Assembly (NCBI RefSeq): GCF_020172685.1
Contig: NZ_CP083986.1
Coordinates: forward strand, 2,208,221-2,272,220
Length of the DNA: 64,000 nucleotides
Source: [Mycobacterium] nativiensis
GTDB taxonomy: Bacteria; Actinomycetota; Actinomycetes; Mycobacteriales; Mycobacteriaceae
Reading direction: 5' to 3'
The notes beneath the pieces were generated by a model. It did no database searches and was not told where the DNA came from. It was given only the letters and a program-made list of their open reading frames with translations. This document shows positions 22,104-30,740 of the stretch, in pieces (positions within the stretch are counted from its first letter, which is position 1; each line of letters starts with the position of its first letter). The translations under genes were made by a program, and so were the position numbers.

Positions 22104-22846
22104 GCTTCCCGTACTTCATCTCGCCCGAGCAGGCGATGCGCGAGCGCAGCGAGCTCGCACGCAAGGGCATCGCCCGCGGTCGCAGCGTGGTGGCCCTGGC
22201 CTACGCCGACGGCGTGCTGTTCGTCGCCGAAAACCCTTCGCGCTCACTGCAGAAGATCAGCGAACTCTACGACCGAGTGGGTTTCGCGGCCGCCGGCCGG
22301 ATCAACGAGTTCGAGAACCTGCGCCGCGGCGGTATCCAGTTCGCCGACACCCGTGGCTACGCCTATGACCGGCGTGACGTCACCGCACGCCAGCTGGCCA
22401 ACGTCTACGCCCAGACGCTGGGCACCATCTTCACCGAGCAGGCCAAGCCCTACGAGGTGGAGTTGTGTGTTGCCGGGGTCGCCTACCAGGGCCAGACGAA
22501 AGCACCTGAGCTCTACCGGGTTACCTACGACGGCTCGATCACCGATGAGCCGCACTTCGTGGTGATGGGCGGCACCACCGAGCCGGTCACCAACGCGCTC
22601 AAGGAGTCCTACGCCGAGAACGCGGAGCTCGCTGACGCACTGCACATCGCGGTCAACGCGCTCAAACAGACCGACACCGGCAACGGTGCCGAACCGCGCG
22701 AACTGGGGCCGGGCACCTTGGAGGTGGCCATTCTGGACGCCAACCGGCCCAAGCGTGCGTTTCGGCGGATCGTTCGGTCGACGCTGGAAGATCTGCTGCC
22801 GCAACAGGGTTCGCCGGGGGAGACGTCGGACAATCCTCCGGGCTAG
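22100..22846 (+). CDS. prcA: 20S proteasome alpha subunit PrcA
   Basis: A 248-residue alpha subunit forming the outer, gating rings. The N-terminal gate and H0 region ([24 protein letters not shown]) is present and lacks the catalytic Thr, as expected. The core [30 protein letters not shown] matches alpha subunits. The C-terminus is a disordered, Pro/Gly-rich tail. In M. tuberculosis PPE36 follows nearby; here a GntR-type gene starts only 8 bases later. Confidence 0.97.
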   Translation: MSFPYFISPEQAMRERSELARKGIARGRSVVALAYADGVLFVAENPSRSLQKISELYDRVGFAAAGRINEFENLRRGGIQFADTRGYAYDRRDVTARQLANVYAQTLGTIFTEQAKPYEVELCVAGVAYQGQTKAPELYRVTYDGSITDEPHFVVMGGTTEPVTNALKESYAENAELADALHIAVNALKQTDTGNGAEPRELGPGTLEVAILDANRPKRAFRRIVRSTLEDLLPQQGSPGETSDNPPG

Positions 22847-22854
22847 GTGGTGCG

Positions 22855-23517
22855 ATGGCCAAGGAATACGGGGTCAAAGAGAAGGACCTGGTAGTCGCTC
22901 ACATCATCGACCTGGTGCTGACCGGGAAGCTGCGCGGTGGTGACCGGATCGATCGCGACGCGATTGCCGCCGAGTTAGGGGTCAGCCGACTTCCGGTGCA
23001 TGAGGCAGTGGCCCAGCTCGAGCACGACGGGTTTGTGCTCACCCGCTATCGCCGCGGCGCATTCATCGAGCGCTTCGATGAAGCTGTGGTGCACGAACAT
23101 CATGAGCTGTACGGAATGTTGGTCGGCATGGCGTCGGCCAGGGCGGCCGCCAATCCCACGCCCCGAGTCCTTGCCGATCTCGCCGCAGCGATGCAGACCA
23201 TTCGAGACGCTCGGGGGCCGACAGTCGGGGAGGCGGCCATGGCATACCGCAAGATCATCGTCGACGAGTACGCCGGCCCTCGGCTTCGAGCGGAAATCAG
23301 TGCTGCGCAAGGCCTTCTGCCGATCCGATTCTGGACGGACTACGACGATTACACCACTGAACTCATCGCCAGCTACGAGGCCGAGAATACGGCGATCCGC
23401 AACCGTGACGCCGATGCGGCCCGAACCGCCTGCGTGGAGCGGTCGGCGTGGCACGTCAAGGCGGTGCTCGCCGAGCTGGCGAACCGTGGCGTGTTGAACG
23501 ACGGAGCCGCCGGCTGA
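22855..23517 (+). CDS. GntR/FCD-type transcriptional regulator, copy 1
   Basis: A 220-residue regulator. The N-terminal winged helix-turn-helix spans about residues 8-75, with GDRIDRDAIAAELGVSRLPVHEAVAQLEHDGFV as the recognition region and RRGAFIERFD as the wing. The C-terminal ~140 residues are helical, of FCD type, and should bind an acid ligand (HEHHELYGML, EYAGPRLRAEI). It shares well over half of its residues with the second copy at 27466. It begins 8 bases after prcA and may be read from the proteasome operon. It is convergent with the PGRS gene, so the likely target is the promoter of the GjpA-like gene at the far end of the module. Ligand unknown. Confidence 0.85.
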   Translation: MAKEYGVKEKDLVVAHIIDLVLTGKLRGGDRIDRDAIAAELGVSRLPVHEAVAQLEHDGFVLTRYRRGAFIERFDEAVVHEHHELYGMLVGMASARAAANPTPRVLADLAAAMQTIRDARGPTVGEAAMAYRKIIVDEYAGPRLRAEISAAQGLLPIRFWTDYDDYTTELIASYEAENTAIRNRDADAARTACVERSAWHVKAVLAELANRGVLNDGAAG

Positions 23518-23528
23518 CTCTGAAGACG

Positions 23529-23566
23529 CCACGGTCGCCGGGCCATGATGAACCCGACGACCGTGG
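23529..23566. terminator. Bidirectional hairpin between gntR1 and PGRS1
   Basis: CCACGGTCG at 23529-23537 pairs with CGACCGTGG at 23558-23566; an inner GGG/CCC pair shortens the loop. It lies in the 65-base gap between the convergent stops, so it can serve both genes. Confidence 0.5.
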
Positions 23567-23582
23567 TGCCTGGGTGTAAGGG

Positions 23583-25745
23583 CTACCCCGCGGGCGCCCA
23601 ATGGGCGCCGGTGCCGCCCGTTCCGCCGGCGCCGCCGGCGGTCCCGGCGGGCGCAGTGCCGGACTGGCCAGGGCTGCCTGCGGTTTCGCCGGCCGCCCCG
23701 CCGTCGCCGCCGTTGCCTCCGGTACCGCCGTTGACGGTTCCCGCGCCGTTGCCACCGTTGCCGCCATTGCCGCCGGCGCCGCCGTCGCCGCTGGTGGCGG
23801 GTTGCCCGCCGGCGAGATAGCCAGTTCCGCCGGCTCCGCCGTTGCCGGCGCTGCCGCCGTTGCCGGCGTGGCTGGGCCCGAGGCCGAGATCGTTGGCCGG
23901 GGTGTCGATACCGCCGCTCGCACCGCCGGCCCCACCGTTGCCGCCGTTTCCACCCGTGGTCGCACCGGCACCGGCGCTACCGCCGGCTCCGCCGTCACCG
24001 CCGGACGCGGTTCCGGACCCGCCTGCACCGCCGCTACCGCCGTGACCGCCGGCGCCCCCGGGACCAAGCACGCTGCCGGTGTTGGAGGCGCCGCCCCCGC
24101 CGTTGCCGCCGTTGCCGCCCACGCTGACCACACCGGCGCCGGTGGCGCCATTGCCACCGGCACCCCCGTCGCCGCCGGGTGCTCCGCCCGCAATAGCAAG
24201 CCCCCCATCACCGCCGTTGCCGCCGACGCTGTAGGTGCTGCCGTCGTATTGCCAGCCGGTGCTGGTTCCGCCGTTGCCGCCATTGCCGCCGCCCCAACCG
24301 CCGGCGCCGCCGTTACCACCGGTGTAGCTGCCGGTTCCGCCGTTACCGCCGTCGCCACCGGATCCGGCGGCGGTGGAGTAGCTGTCACCACCGAGGCCAC
24401 CGTCGCCGCCGGTGGTCTTGACGCTTGCGTCCGTGGCGATTCCGTTGCCGCCGTTTCCACCGCTGCCGCCCGCACCGTAGGCATTGAAGCCGCCGCCGCC
24501 GCCGTCGCCCGCCCGTCCGGCGGTGGCGTCGCCGCCGTCGCCGCCGTTGCCGCCGTGACTTGCCATGGCGTTGTTCTCTGAGGCGCCGCCGGACCCGCCG
24601 TATCCACCGGCCCCGCCATTGAGGCCGGTGCCGCCGTGTCCGCCGCTGCCGCCGTCACCGCCGATGTGGCCCGAACCGGCGTCCCCGCCGTAGCCGGCAC
24701 TGCCGCCATTGCCGAGGTAGGAGCCGTCGGTGTCCCGGTAGGCGTTGCCGCCATCACCACTGTTGCCGCCGTTGCCGCCGTTTCCGCTGGTGCCGGCCTG
24801 CCCGTACATCGGGCTGGTGTAGATGCTGGACCCACGGCCACCGGCCGATCCGCCGTTGCCGCCTTGGCTACCCCAGCTGCCGTTGCCGCCGTTGACGTGG
24901 TCGGCGGTGCCGGTGGCGCCGGCGCCACCCGCCCCGGCGTGGCCTCCGGTTCCGCCGTTGCCGCCGTTGCCGAACATGAAGCTGCTGCGCCCACCGGCCC
25001 CGCCGTTGCCGCCGGCGCCGCCGCCGGTGCCGTTCCCGTCGCCGCCGCCCGCGAAGGTGCCTGCGGCGCCCGTTGCGCCGGCGGCACCGATTCCGCCGTC
25101 GCCGCCGTTACCGAAGAACCAGGCCGAAGCGTTGCCGCCGTTACCGGCGTTGCCACCCGAACCGCCGGCGTCGATCGCGACACCACCGTTTCCGCCGTTG
25201 CCGCCGTTACCCATCCAGAGCCCGCCGGCCCCGCCGTCACCGCCGTCGGCACCCGCCCCGCCGTTGCCGCCGGTTCCGCCGTCGCCGATCCAGCCGGCCG
25301 CGTTGCCGCCGTTGCCGCCGCCGATGCCAGCTTCGGTGCTGATCCAGCCGTTTCCGCCGTCGCCGAGCCACAGGCCGCCGTTGCCGCCGTCCGGGTTTGC
25401 TTCGGTGCCGTCGAGGCCGTTGCCGATCAGGTATTGGCCGGCCATGGTGTTGATGGCGCCGTTGACCAGCTCACCGAAGTCGCTGGTGATCCAGGCCTGC
25501 AGGCCGTCGTGGATCGGGTCGTAGAACCACTGGTCGATCATGGTGGTCCAGTCGAAGGCGCCCACCTCGGCCGGCTCGGGGGTCAGCCATGCCGAGGTGT
25601 CGAAAAGATCGGCGATCCAATCGAACTCATCAGCCTGGGCCGGCGGCGCCGTCAGGGGGGCCATGCCGAAAGCCAGGAATGCGCCGACCGAGCTGGCGGC
25701 GCCGAAGGCCCGGGAGGCACGGCGGGTGTTGGTGTGGTGACTCAT
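23583..25745 (-). CDS. Signal-peptide PGRS protein, copy 1
   Basis: A 720-residue secreted protein. The ATG at 25745 gives MSHHTNTRRASRAFG, then a hydrophobic stretch [16 protein letters not shown] and a likely AQA cleavage site near residue 38. Next is a ~90-residue conserved domain ([20 protein letters not shown]... [21 protein letters not shown]) almost identical to copy 2, then GGNGG repeats to the end. Non-repeat islands are kept between copies: [11 protein letters not shown], a TSPMYGQAG island, TSTGWQ-DG and TPANDLGLGPSHAG. There is no PE domain. It is second in an operon behind the GjpA-like gene (49-base gap). Surface or cell-wall location is inferred. Confidence 0.82.
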   Translation of the reverse strand: MSHHTNTRRASRAFGAASSVGAFLAFGMAPLTAPPAQADEFDWIADLFDTSAWLTPEPAEVGAFDWTTMIDQWFYDPIHDGLQAWITSDFGELVNGAINTMAGQYLIGNGLDGTEANPDGGNGGLWLGDGGNGWISTEAGIGGGNGGNAAGWIGDGGTGGNGGAGADGGDGGAGGLWMGNGGNGGNGGVAIDAGGSGGNAGNGGNASAWFFGNGGDGGIGAAGATGAAGTFAGGGDGNGTGGGAGGNGGAGGRSSFMFGNGGNGGTGGHAGAGGAGATGTADHVNGGNGSWGSQGGNGGSAGGRGSSIYTSPMYGQAGTSGNGGNGGNSGDGGNAYRDTDGSYLGNGGSAGYGGDAGSGHIGGDGGSGGHGGTGLNGGAGGYGGSGGASENNAMASHGGNGGDGGDATAGRAGDGGGGGFNAYGAGGSGGNGGNGIATDASVKTTGGDGGLGGDSYSTAAGSGGDGGNGGTGSYTGGNGGAGGWGGGNGGNGGTSTGWQYDGSTYSVGGNGGDGGLAIAGGAPGGDGGAGGNGATGAGVVSVGGNGGNGGGGASNTGSVLGPGGAGGHGGSGGAGGSGTASGGDGGAGGSAGAGATTGGNGGNGGAGGASGGIDTPANDLGLGPSHAGNGGSAGNGGAGGTGYLAGGQPATSGDGGAGGNGGNGGNGAGTVNGGTGGNGGDGGAAGETAGSPGQSGTAPAGTAGGAGGTGGTGAHWAPAG

Positions 25746-25794
25746 GTGCAGGGATACCTCTCTCAAAGAAATGGGGAGCGAAGGGCTTTGGGGG

Positions 25795-26871
25795 TCAGAG
25801 GCCGAGCAGGTCGCCGAGCCAGCCGAACGCGTCCGTTGCGTCAGCGGCGCCCCCGTCATCGACGATGGGCAACTCAGCCCCGGCCAGCGGCGGGGTCACC
25901 ACCACCGGGCCCTTGCCGTCCCAGCCCGAGCCGAGCAGGGCGCCGACGGTTTGGCCCCAGGCCTGCATGGCCGCGATCGGCCCGATACCGGCACTGTTGA
26001 GATCGAGGGTGCCCAGCACCGGGACCCCACTGAATTCCAGACCCACACTTTGGAAGATCGACCCACCAACCGCCGGCACCTCCGCGGCGACCTCGCCCCC
26101 GGGACCCAGCACCTGGTAGATCGGCGCGGCCGCACCCGGGGACAACAACCCGCCGAACGCGAAGTCCAGGTGATCCATGTTCATGCCGGCGGGGAAGAAA
26201 CCGGCCTCGTTGATCATCGGTAACAGCGCATCGAGGTTCAGGGTGGCGCCGTTGAAGAACGCGCCGCCCATGTTGACCAGGATGTCGAGGGGGTTGTCGC
26301 CGTCGGTGATGCCGTTGAGCAACGCAATCCAGGGGCTGATGCCAGGGCCGATCATGCCCATCAACATCGCACTGGCCGGAGAGCCGAGGTAGTCGATGAT
26401 CGGCATGATCGAGTCTTTGTCCACATCCGCGGGGATGTAGCCGGCGATCTGGCCGAACATCAGCTGATGGGTGCCGTCCATGGTGTGGTTGAGCACCGTG
26501 GAGTGGGTCGCGTCGGTTTCGTTCTGCAACGCCCACCCGGAGATCACCGCGTTCAGATGTTTCTGAACCTCTTCGGTTACCTCGTTGATCGACCCGGCGC
26601 GGTCATTGGCCAACAGATCCCAGTAACCCATCTGATTGGCAATGAACTGCTGCATCCCCACTCCGGGCGCCAAATACCAGTTGTTCAGCATGGTGGTCAC
26701 ATTGGCCGACGCGGCATTAAGTACGTCGTCCCACGCACTGGCCAGCGCCACGGCACGCGACTGCACATCAAGGGAGACCGGCATCGACACAGGAGCTGGG
26801 GAAGCGGCAACAAGACTGGCTCCAACCAGTGCCACACCAGCGGTGGTATAGGGGCGAACGGTGGCGCGCAA
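25795..26871 (-). CDS. GjpA-porin-like secreted protein, copy 1
   Basis: A 358-residue exported protein. The TTG at 26871 is the start because AAGGAG lies exactly six bases upstream, as in copy 2; the ATG at 26904 lies upstream of that SD. The signal peptide is [27 protein letters not shown]. The mature part is rich in short hydrophobic segments and includes [51 protein letters not shown] and [10 protein letters not shown]. This resembles mycobacterial proteins that databases, as I recall, name outer membrane porin GjpA after the Gordonia jacobaea porin. Pore function is not proven by sequence. It leads the operon with PGRS copy 1 and its promoter carries a GTATAC palindrome and a KstR-like box. 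Confidence 0.7.
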   Translation of the reverse strand: MRATVRPYTTAGVALVGASLVAASPAPVSMPVSLDVQSRAVALASAWDDVLNAASANVTTMLNNWYLAPGVGMQQFIANQMGYWDLLANDRAGSINEVTEEVQKHLNAVISGWALQNETDATHSTVLNHTMDGTHQLMFGQIAGYIPADVDKDSIMPIIDYLGSPASAMLMGMIGPGISPWIALLNGITDGDNPLDILVNMGGAFFNGATLNLDALLPMINEAGFFPAGMNMDHLDFAFGGLLSPGAAAPIYQVLGPGGEVAAEVPAVGGSIFQSVGLEFSGVPVLGTLDLNSAGIGPIAAMQAWGQTVGALLGSGWDGKGPVVVTPPLAGAELPIVDDGGAADATDAFGWLGDLLGL

Positions 26872-26924
26872 GGGGAACTCCTTCAGGTATGTGATGCACA
26901 GCACGAGATCGACAAGCTGAACTT

Positions 26925-26930
26925 AGCTTA
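26925..26930 (-). promoter_or_regulatory. Candidate -10 of the GjpA1-PGRS1 operon
   Basis: On the minus strand this reads TAAGCT (TANNNT). It would give a ~47-base leader to the TTG at 26871. The aligned position in module 2 (31881-31886) reads TCAGCT. Regulatory sites lie immediately upstream. Confidence 0.35.
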
Positions 26931-26942
26931 GAAATTGCTGTC

Positions 26943-26950
26943 TTGTATAC
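26943..26950. promoter_or_regulatory. TTGTATAC putative GntR operator, module 1
   Basis: The core GTATAC is a palindrome that fits the T-n-GT-n-AC-n-A type site bound by FCD/FadR-family GntR proteins. It is perfectly symmetric in module 2 (TTGTATACAA) and followed here by GTGA. The 11-mer TGTATACGTGA recurs at 27161. Assignment to the module's regulators is inference. Confidence 0.45.
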
Positions 26951-26957
26951 GTGATTC

Positions 26958-26971
26958 TGAAACGTGTTCTA
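26958..26971. promoter_or_regulatory. KstR-like box upstream of the GjpA1-PGRS1 operon
   Basis: TGAAACGTGTTCTA matches every fixed base of TnnAACnnGTTnnA, the consensus of the sterol-catabolism repressor KstR. The identical 14-mer lies before the DUF35/thiolase operon at 36509. It sits about 87 bases from the GjpA1 start, upstream of the candidate -10. Confidence 0.6.
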
Positions 26972-27465
26972 ATCCGCAGGTCCTGGGTGCTGTTGTCGGA
27001 CGGGTTTCGTGCTGTCTGTATTAGGCGATCCGGCTGGCGGTCCGGCCCGTGGCCAGATATGACGAGGTAGCGCGCCTATCCTTGAGGTGGACGCTGGTGG
27101 CGCCGACCGGGAAGGCGGGGCATCTTTCCGGCGCATTGTGCGCATTCGGCCGCGATATTATGTATACGTGAAATGTCGGATGGCGCGGATCAAGGAGGGA
27201 AACGCAGACTTCTGTCTGCGACACTCAGGTGCTACTCATTAACGTGCGCGCGTCATCGAGCGCGGCGAAAGCGACGTGTGACCACGGTCTGAGCCTTCGA
27301 ACGCGTGTGTCACACTGCGGCTGCGCTAGGGTTTGGCGGAGAAAGGGTCGCTACGTCAGATAGTGGAGTTTTTGCAGGCTCGCATTGCCACACGTGGTCC
27401 GGGCGCTTTCGGTGATCCAACAAAGCGCCCTGCCGAGTTTTGCGAAAGTTCCAGGTGAGCACTCC
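26972..27465. other. Divergent intergenic region, no convincing gene
   Basis: About 490 bases between the module 1 promoter and gntR copy 2. Short frames such as 27021-27224 (minus) have no start signals or protein-like composition. It holds a second copy of the 11-mer TGTATACGTGA at 27161-27171, and an SD AGGTGAG (27453-27459) for gntR2. No clear -10/-35 pair for gntR2 was found. Confidence 0.5.
27161..27171. promoter_or_regulatory. Second TGTATACGTGA site between the modules
   Basis: Exact copy of the 11 bases at 26944-26954, 217 bases away, again centred on GTATAC. Its place 295 bases before gntR2 would allow autoregulation or looping. Confidence 0.35.
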
Positions 27466-28131
27466 ATGCCCAAGAAGTACGGGGTCAAGGAAAAGGACCT
27501 GGTTGTCAATCACATTGTCGACCTAGTGCTTGCCGGAGAGTTGCGCACGGGCGACCGCATCAACCGTGACGCGATCGCGGCCGCTCTGGGGGTCAGTAGG
27601 CTTCCGGTTCAGCAGGGCATCGACCAACTCGAGCACGACGGACTGTTGGCCAGCCGTTATCACCGCGGTGTCTTTGTTGAGCGGTTCGATGAAGCGGCCG
27701 TTCTCGAACAGCATGAACTGCACGGTGTGCTGAACGGGATCGCCTCAGCGCGTGCGGCGACGAACCCGACGCCGCGAGTGCTCGCCGAACTGTATGCGGC
27801 GTTGCGGACGTTGCGAGCCAGTAAGGAGCCCAAGGCATTTCAAGAGGCGGCGTACGCCTACCGGCGCATCATCGTCGAGGAGTACGCCGGTCCCCGGCTG
27901 CAGGCGGCGATCGTCGCGGCACGTGTCTTCGCGCCGCGCGGATTCTGGGGGAGCTATCCCCGGGGCAATGAGGAGTTCGTGCACACATACGAAGCCGAAA
28001 CCGCGGCAATTCGCGGCCAGGATCCCGAGGCCGCGCGGGCCGCGAACATGGAGCGGGCGGACTTGCGGGCGAAGGTGGTGATCGCCGAGTTGACCGAGCG
28101 AGGCGTGCTGAACGACGCGTCGGCCACCTGA
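27466..28131 (+). CDS. GntR/FCD-type transcriptional regulator, copy 2
   Basis: A 221-residue paralogue of the regulator at 22855. The start is the ATG at 27466 with SD AGGTGAG seven bases upstream; the open frame from 27385 is not needed. The DNA-binding half is highly conserved (KYGVKEKDLVV, INRDAIAAALGVSRLPVQQ), as is the EEYAGPRLQAAI segment. The ligand domain differs more (PRGFWGSYPRGNEEF versus PIRFWTDYDDYTTEL), so the two may read the same DNA but different ligands. It is convergent with PGRS copy 2 across a very strong hairpin. Unlike copy 1 it has a long free upstream region of its own. Confidence 0.85.
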   Translation: MPKKYGVKEKDLVVNHIVDLVLAGELRTGDRINRDAIAAALGVSRLPVQQGIDQLEHDGLLASRYHRGVFVERFDEAAVLEQHELHGVLNGIASARAATNPTPRVLAELYAALRTLRASKEPKAFQEAAYAYRRIIVEEYAGPRLQAAIVAARVFAPRGFWGSYPRGNEEFVHTYEAETAAIRGQDPEAARAANMERADLRAKVVIAELTERGVLNDASAT

Positions 28132-28136
28132 CGAAC

Positions 28137-28184
28137 AGACGCTAATGTCCCCCAAAACAGGAGTTTTGGGGGACATTAGCGTCT
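28137..28184. terminator. Perfect 22-bp palindrome between gntR2 and PGRS2
   Basis: The arms are 28137-28158 (AGACGCTAATGTCCCCC then AAAAC) and 28163-28184, perfectly complementary with a four-base AGGA loop. It lies in the 63-base gap between convergent stops and should terminate both transcripts. The length and perfection are unusual, and its AT-containing sequence differs from module 1's terminator, so it may be a mobile palindromic repeat that was recruited here. Confidence 0.65.
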
Positions 28185-28194
28185 TGTTGTCGGC

Positions 28195-30693
28195 CTAGCC
28201 GGGCTGACCGTCGTTGCCTGCGGTGCCGGGTTGTCCAGCGGGGGTTCCGTTGCCGCCATTGCCCGCGGTCCCACCGGTACCGGCCGCACCGCCTGCGCCG
28301 TGGGCCCCGCTGGAGCCGCCGGTGCTGGTGCCGCCGGCCCCGCCCGCGGCGCCATCGCCGCCCGCGCCGCCGTTGCCGCCGTTGCCGCCGGGCAAGGTGT
28401 TGCCGTCGGAGTCGGTGCCGCCGTTGCCGCCAGCCCTACCGGCGCCGCCGGTGCCCCCCGCACCGCCGGTACCACCCTTGCCGCCGTCGCCGGAGACCGC
28501 GCTACCCCCGGAACCGCCCTTGCCGCCGTTGCCGGCGTCGCCACCGTTGCCGCCGTTGCCGCCGGGACCGTGCGCGGGGTTGGTTGCGGGTCCTCCTACG
28601 AACCCAGTGCCGCCGGTCCCGCCGTTGCCGCCGTTGCCGCCATCGACGGCGCCTTGAGCGCTACCACCGGTACCACCGACACCTCCATCACCGCCGGTAC
28701 CGATGGTGCCGCTGCCGCCGTTGCCGCCATTGCCGCCGTTGCCGGCATGGCTGGGTCCGATGCCCAGGTCGTTGGCAGGGGTCTCGACGCCGCCGCTGGC
28801 GCCGCCGACACCGCCTGCTCCACCGTTGCCGGCGGTGCCGCCCGCGCCGCCGGTCACGGGGATAGACGCGGTGCCTCCGTTGCCTCCGTTGCCGCCGTTA
28901 CCGCCGGAAGCGGTGCCAGAGCCTCCGGCCCCGCCTGCACCACCGTCGCCCGCGGCAAGTCCGGCGGTCATACTCCCTCCGTTGCCTCCGTTGCCGCCTT
29001 TGCCGCCGATGCTGATCACACCGGGGCCGGTGGCACCGTTGCCTCCGGCACCTCCGGCACCGCCTGTCCCGCCGTCGGTGGTGACGGTGCCGGCACCCCC
29101 GGCGCCACCGTTACCTCCGTTGCCGCCGATGCTGTAGGTGACGCCGTCGTGCTGCCAGCCAGTGCTTGTACCGCCGGCACCGCCCTTGGCGCCTTCGTAG
29201 CCGCCGCCGCTGCCGCCGCTGCCGCCGTTGCCTCCGTTGCCTCCGGCATAGGTACCGGTGCCGCCGTTGCCGCCGGTACCTCCTGGGCCGGCCCCAAAGG
29301 CGTTAGAGCCGTTGCCGCCCTTACCGCCGATAGTTTTGACCGTGGGGTCGTCGGTGGCGCCGTTGCCGCCGCTGCCGCCGTCGCCACCGCCGCTACCGCG
29401 GCCCGAGCCGCCGTTGCCGCCGTTTCCGCCGGTGCCGGCGCTGGCGAAACCACCGTTGCCGCCATCGCCGCCTCTGCCGCCGAGTTCGGGGTTCCCGGGG
29501 AGGCTGTTGCTGGCGGTGTTGCCGTTGCCGCCGTTGCCACCGTTGATCCCGGCGCCGCCATTGCCGCCGTTGCCGCCGTCCGCGCCGATGCCGGTCGGGC
29601 CCGTGTAACCCCCGCCGTAGCCGCCGTTGCCGCCGTTGCCGCCATTACCCAGGTAGTCGCCGCTGCCGTCTTGGTAGGCGTCGCCGCCGTTGCCGCCATT
29701 GCCGCCATTGGAGGAGTGGCCGAGTTGACCGGCCTGGCCGTACATCGGGCTGGTGAAGATGGTCGAGCCTCGTTCACCGGCAGTCCCACCGTGGCCGACT
29801 CTCCAATTGACTCCCGCGTTCCCGCCGTTGCCGCCGTTGACGTGTTCCGCGGTGCCGGTGGCTCCGTTTCCACCGTTGCCGTTGGCCCCGCCGTTACCGC
29901 CGTTGCCACCGTTGCCGAACATGAAGCTGCTGCGCCCGCCGTTGCCACCGCTGCCGCCGAGCCCGCCTGCGCCACCATTTCCGTCACCACCGTTGGTCCA
30001 GGTGCCTGCCACACCGTCAACGCCTGCGCCGCCCATGCCGCCGTTACCGCCATTGCCGAAGAACCAGGCTGAGGCGTTGCCGCCGAGTCCGCCGTTGCCA
30101 CCGATGCTGTCGGCGTCCAGTGCTGCTCCGCCAGCCCCGCCGTTTCCGCCGTTGCCCATCCAGTTGCCGCCGGCTCCGCCGTCACCGCCGTTGGCACCGG
30201 CACCGCCATCACCACCGGTCCCACCGTCGCCGAGCCAGCCGGCCGCATTGCCGCCGTTGCCGCCTGCCACGCCGGCTTCGGTGCTGTCCCAGCCGTCTCC
30301 GCCGTCGCCGAACCACAGGCCGCCGTTGCCGCCGTCGGGGTTGGCTTCGGTGCCGTCGATACCATTGCCGATCAGGTATTGCCCGGCCATGGTGTTGATC
30401 GCGCCGTTGACCAGCTCACCGAAATCACTGGTGATCCAGGCCTGCAGTCCGTCGTGGATGGGGTCGTAGAACCACTGATCGATCATGGTGGTCCAGTCGA
30501 AGGCGCCCACCTCGGCCGGTTCGGGGGTCAGCCATGCCGAGGTGTCGAAAAGATCAGCGATCCAATCGAATTCGTCGGCCTGTGCCGGGGGAGCCACGGT
30601 CAGGGGGGTCATGCCGAATGCCAAGAATGCGCCGACCGCACTGGCGGCGCCGACCGCCCGGGAGGTGCGGTGTGCATTGATGTGGTGACTCAT
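28195..30693 (-). CDS. Signal-peptide PGRS protein, copy 2
   Basis: An 832-residue paralogue of the protein at 23583. The ATG at 30693 gives [15 protein letters not shown], then [21 protein letters not shown] as signal peptide. The following ~100 residues ([20 protein letters not shown] ... [14 protein letters not shown]) are nearly identical to copy 1, which suggests recent duplication or gene conversion. The rest is PGRS with matching islands ([44 protein letters not shown]). No PE domain. It is the second gene of the operon with GjpA-like copy 2 (47-base gap). Confidence 0.82.
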   Translation of the reverse strand: MSHHINAHRTSRAVGAASAVGAFLAFGMTPLTVAPPAQADEFDWIADLFDTSAWLTPEPAEVGAFDWTTMIDQWFYDPIHDGLQAWITSDFGELVNGAINTMAGQYLIGNGIDGTEANPDGGNGGLWFGDGGDGWDSTEAGVAGGNGGNAAGWLGDGGTGGDGGAGANGGDGGAGGNWMGNGGNGGAGGAALDADSIGGNGGLGGNASAWFFGNGGNGGMGGAGVDGVAGTWTNGGDGNGGAGGLGGSGGNGGRSSFMFGNGGNGGNGGANGNGGNGATGTAEHVNGGNGGNAGVNWRVGHGGTAGERGSTIFTSPMYGQAGQLGHSSNGGNGGNGGDAYQDGSGDYLGNGGNGGNGGYGGGYTGPTGIGADGGNGGNGGAGINGGNGGNGNTASNSLPGNPELGGRGGDGGNGGFASAGTGGNGGNGGSGRGSGGGDGGSGGNGATDDPTVKTIGGKGGNGSNAFGAGPGGTGGNGGTGTYAGGNGGNGGSGGSGGGYEGAKGGAGGTSTGWQHDGVTYSIGGNGGNGGAGGAGTVTTDGGTGGAGGAGGNGATGPGVISIGGKGGNGGNGGSMTAGLAAGDGGAGGAGGSGTASGGNGGNGGNGGTASIPVTGGAGGTAGNGGAGGVGGASGGVETPANDLGIGPSHAGNGGNGGNGGSGTIGTGGDGGVGGTGGSAQGAVDGGNGGNGGTGGTGFVGGPATNPAHGPGGNGGNGGDAGNGGKGGSGGSAVSGDGGKGGTGGAGGTGGAGRAGGNGGTDSDGNTLPGGNGGNGGAGGDGAAGGAGGTSTGGSSGAHGAGGAAGTGGTAGNGGNGTPAGQPGTAGNDGQPG

Positions 30694-30740
30694 GTGCAGG
30701 GATACCTCTCTCAAGGAATGGGGGTAAAGGGTTTTGGGGC

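Larger units (their letters stand above)
22855..26971. repeat. Tandem module copy 1 (gntR / PGRS / GjpA-like / promoter)
   Basis: First copy of a three-gene block repeated at 27466-31927 in the same order and orientation: regulator on plus, then PGRS gene and GjpA-like gene on minus, then their shared promoter. Corresponding proteins are clearly paralogous in all three positions, the gap between the two minus genes is 49 versus 47 bases, and both GjpA-like genes use AAGGAG-N6-TTG. The blocks are therefore products of one tandem duplication. Confidence 0.85.

Noticed and set aside
27021..27224. Small minus-strand gene in the inter-module gap
   Set aside because: No SD or promoter, composition not protein-like, and it overlaps the GTATAC site; treated as non-coding.
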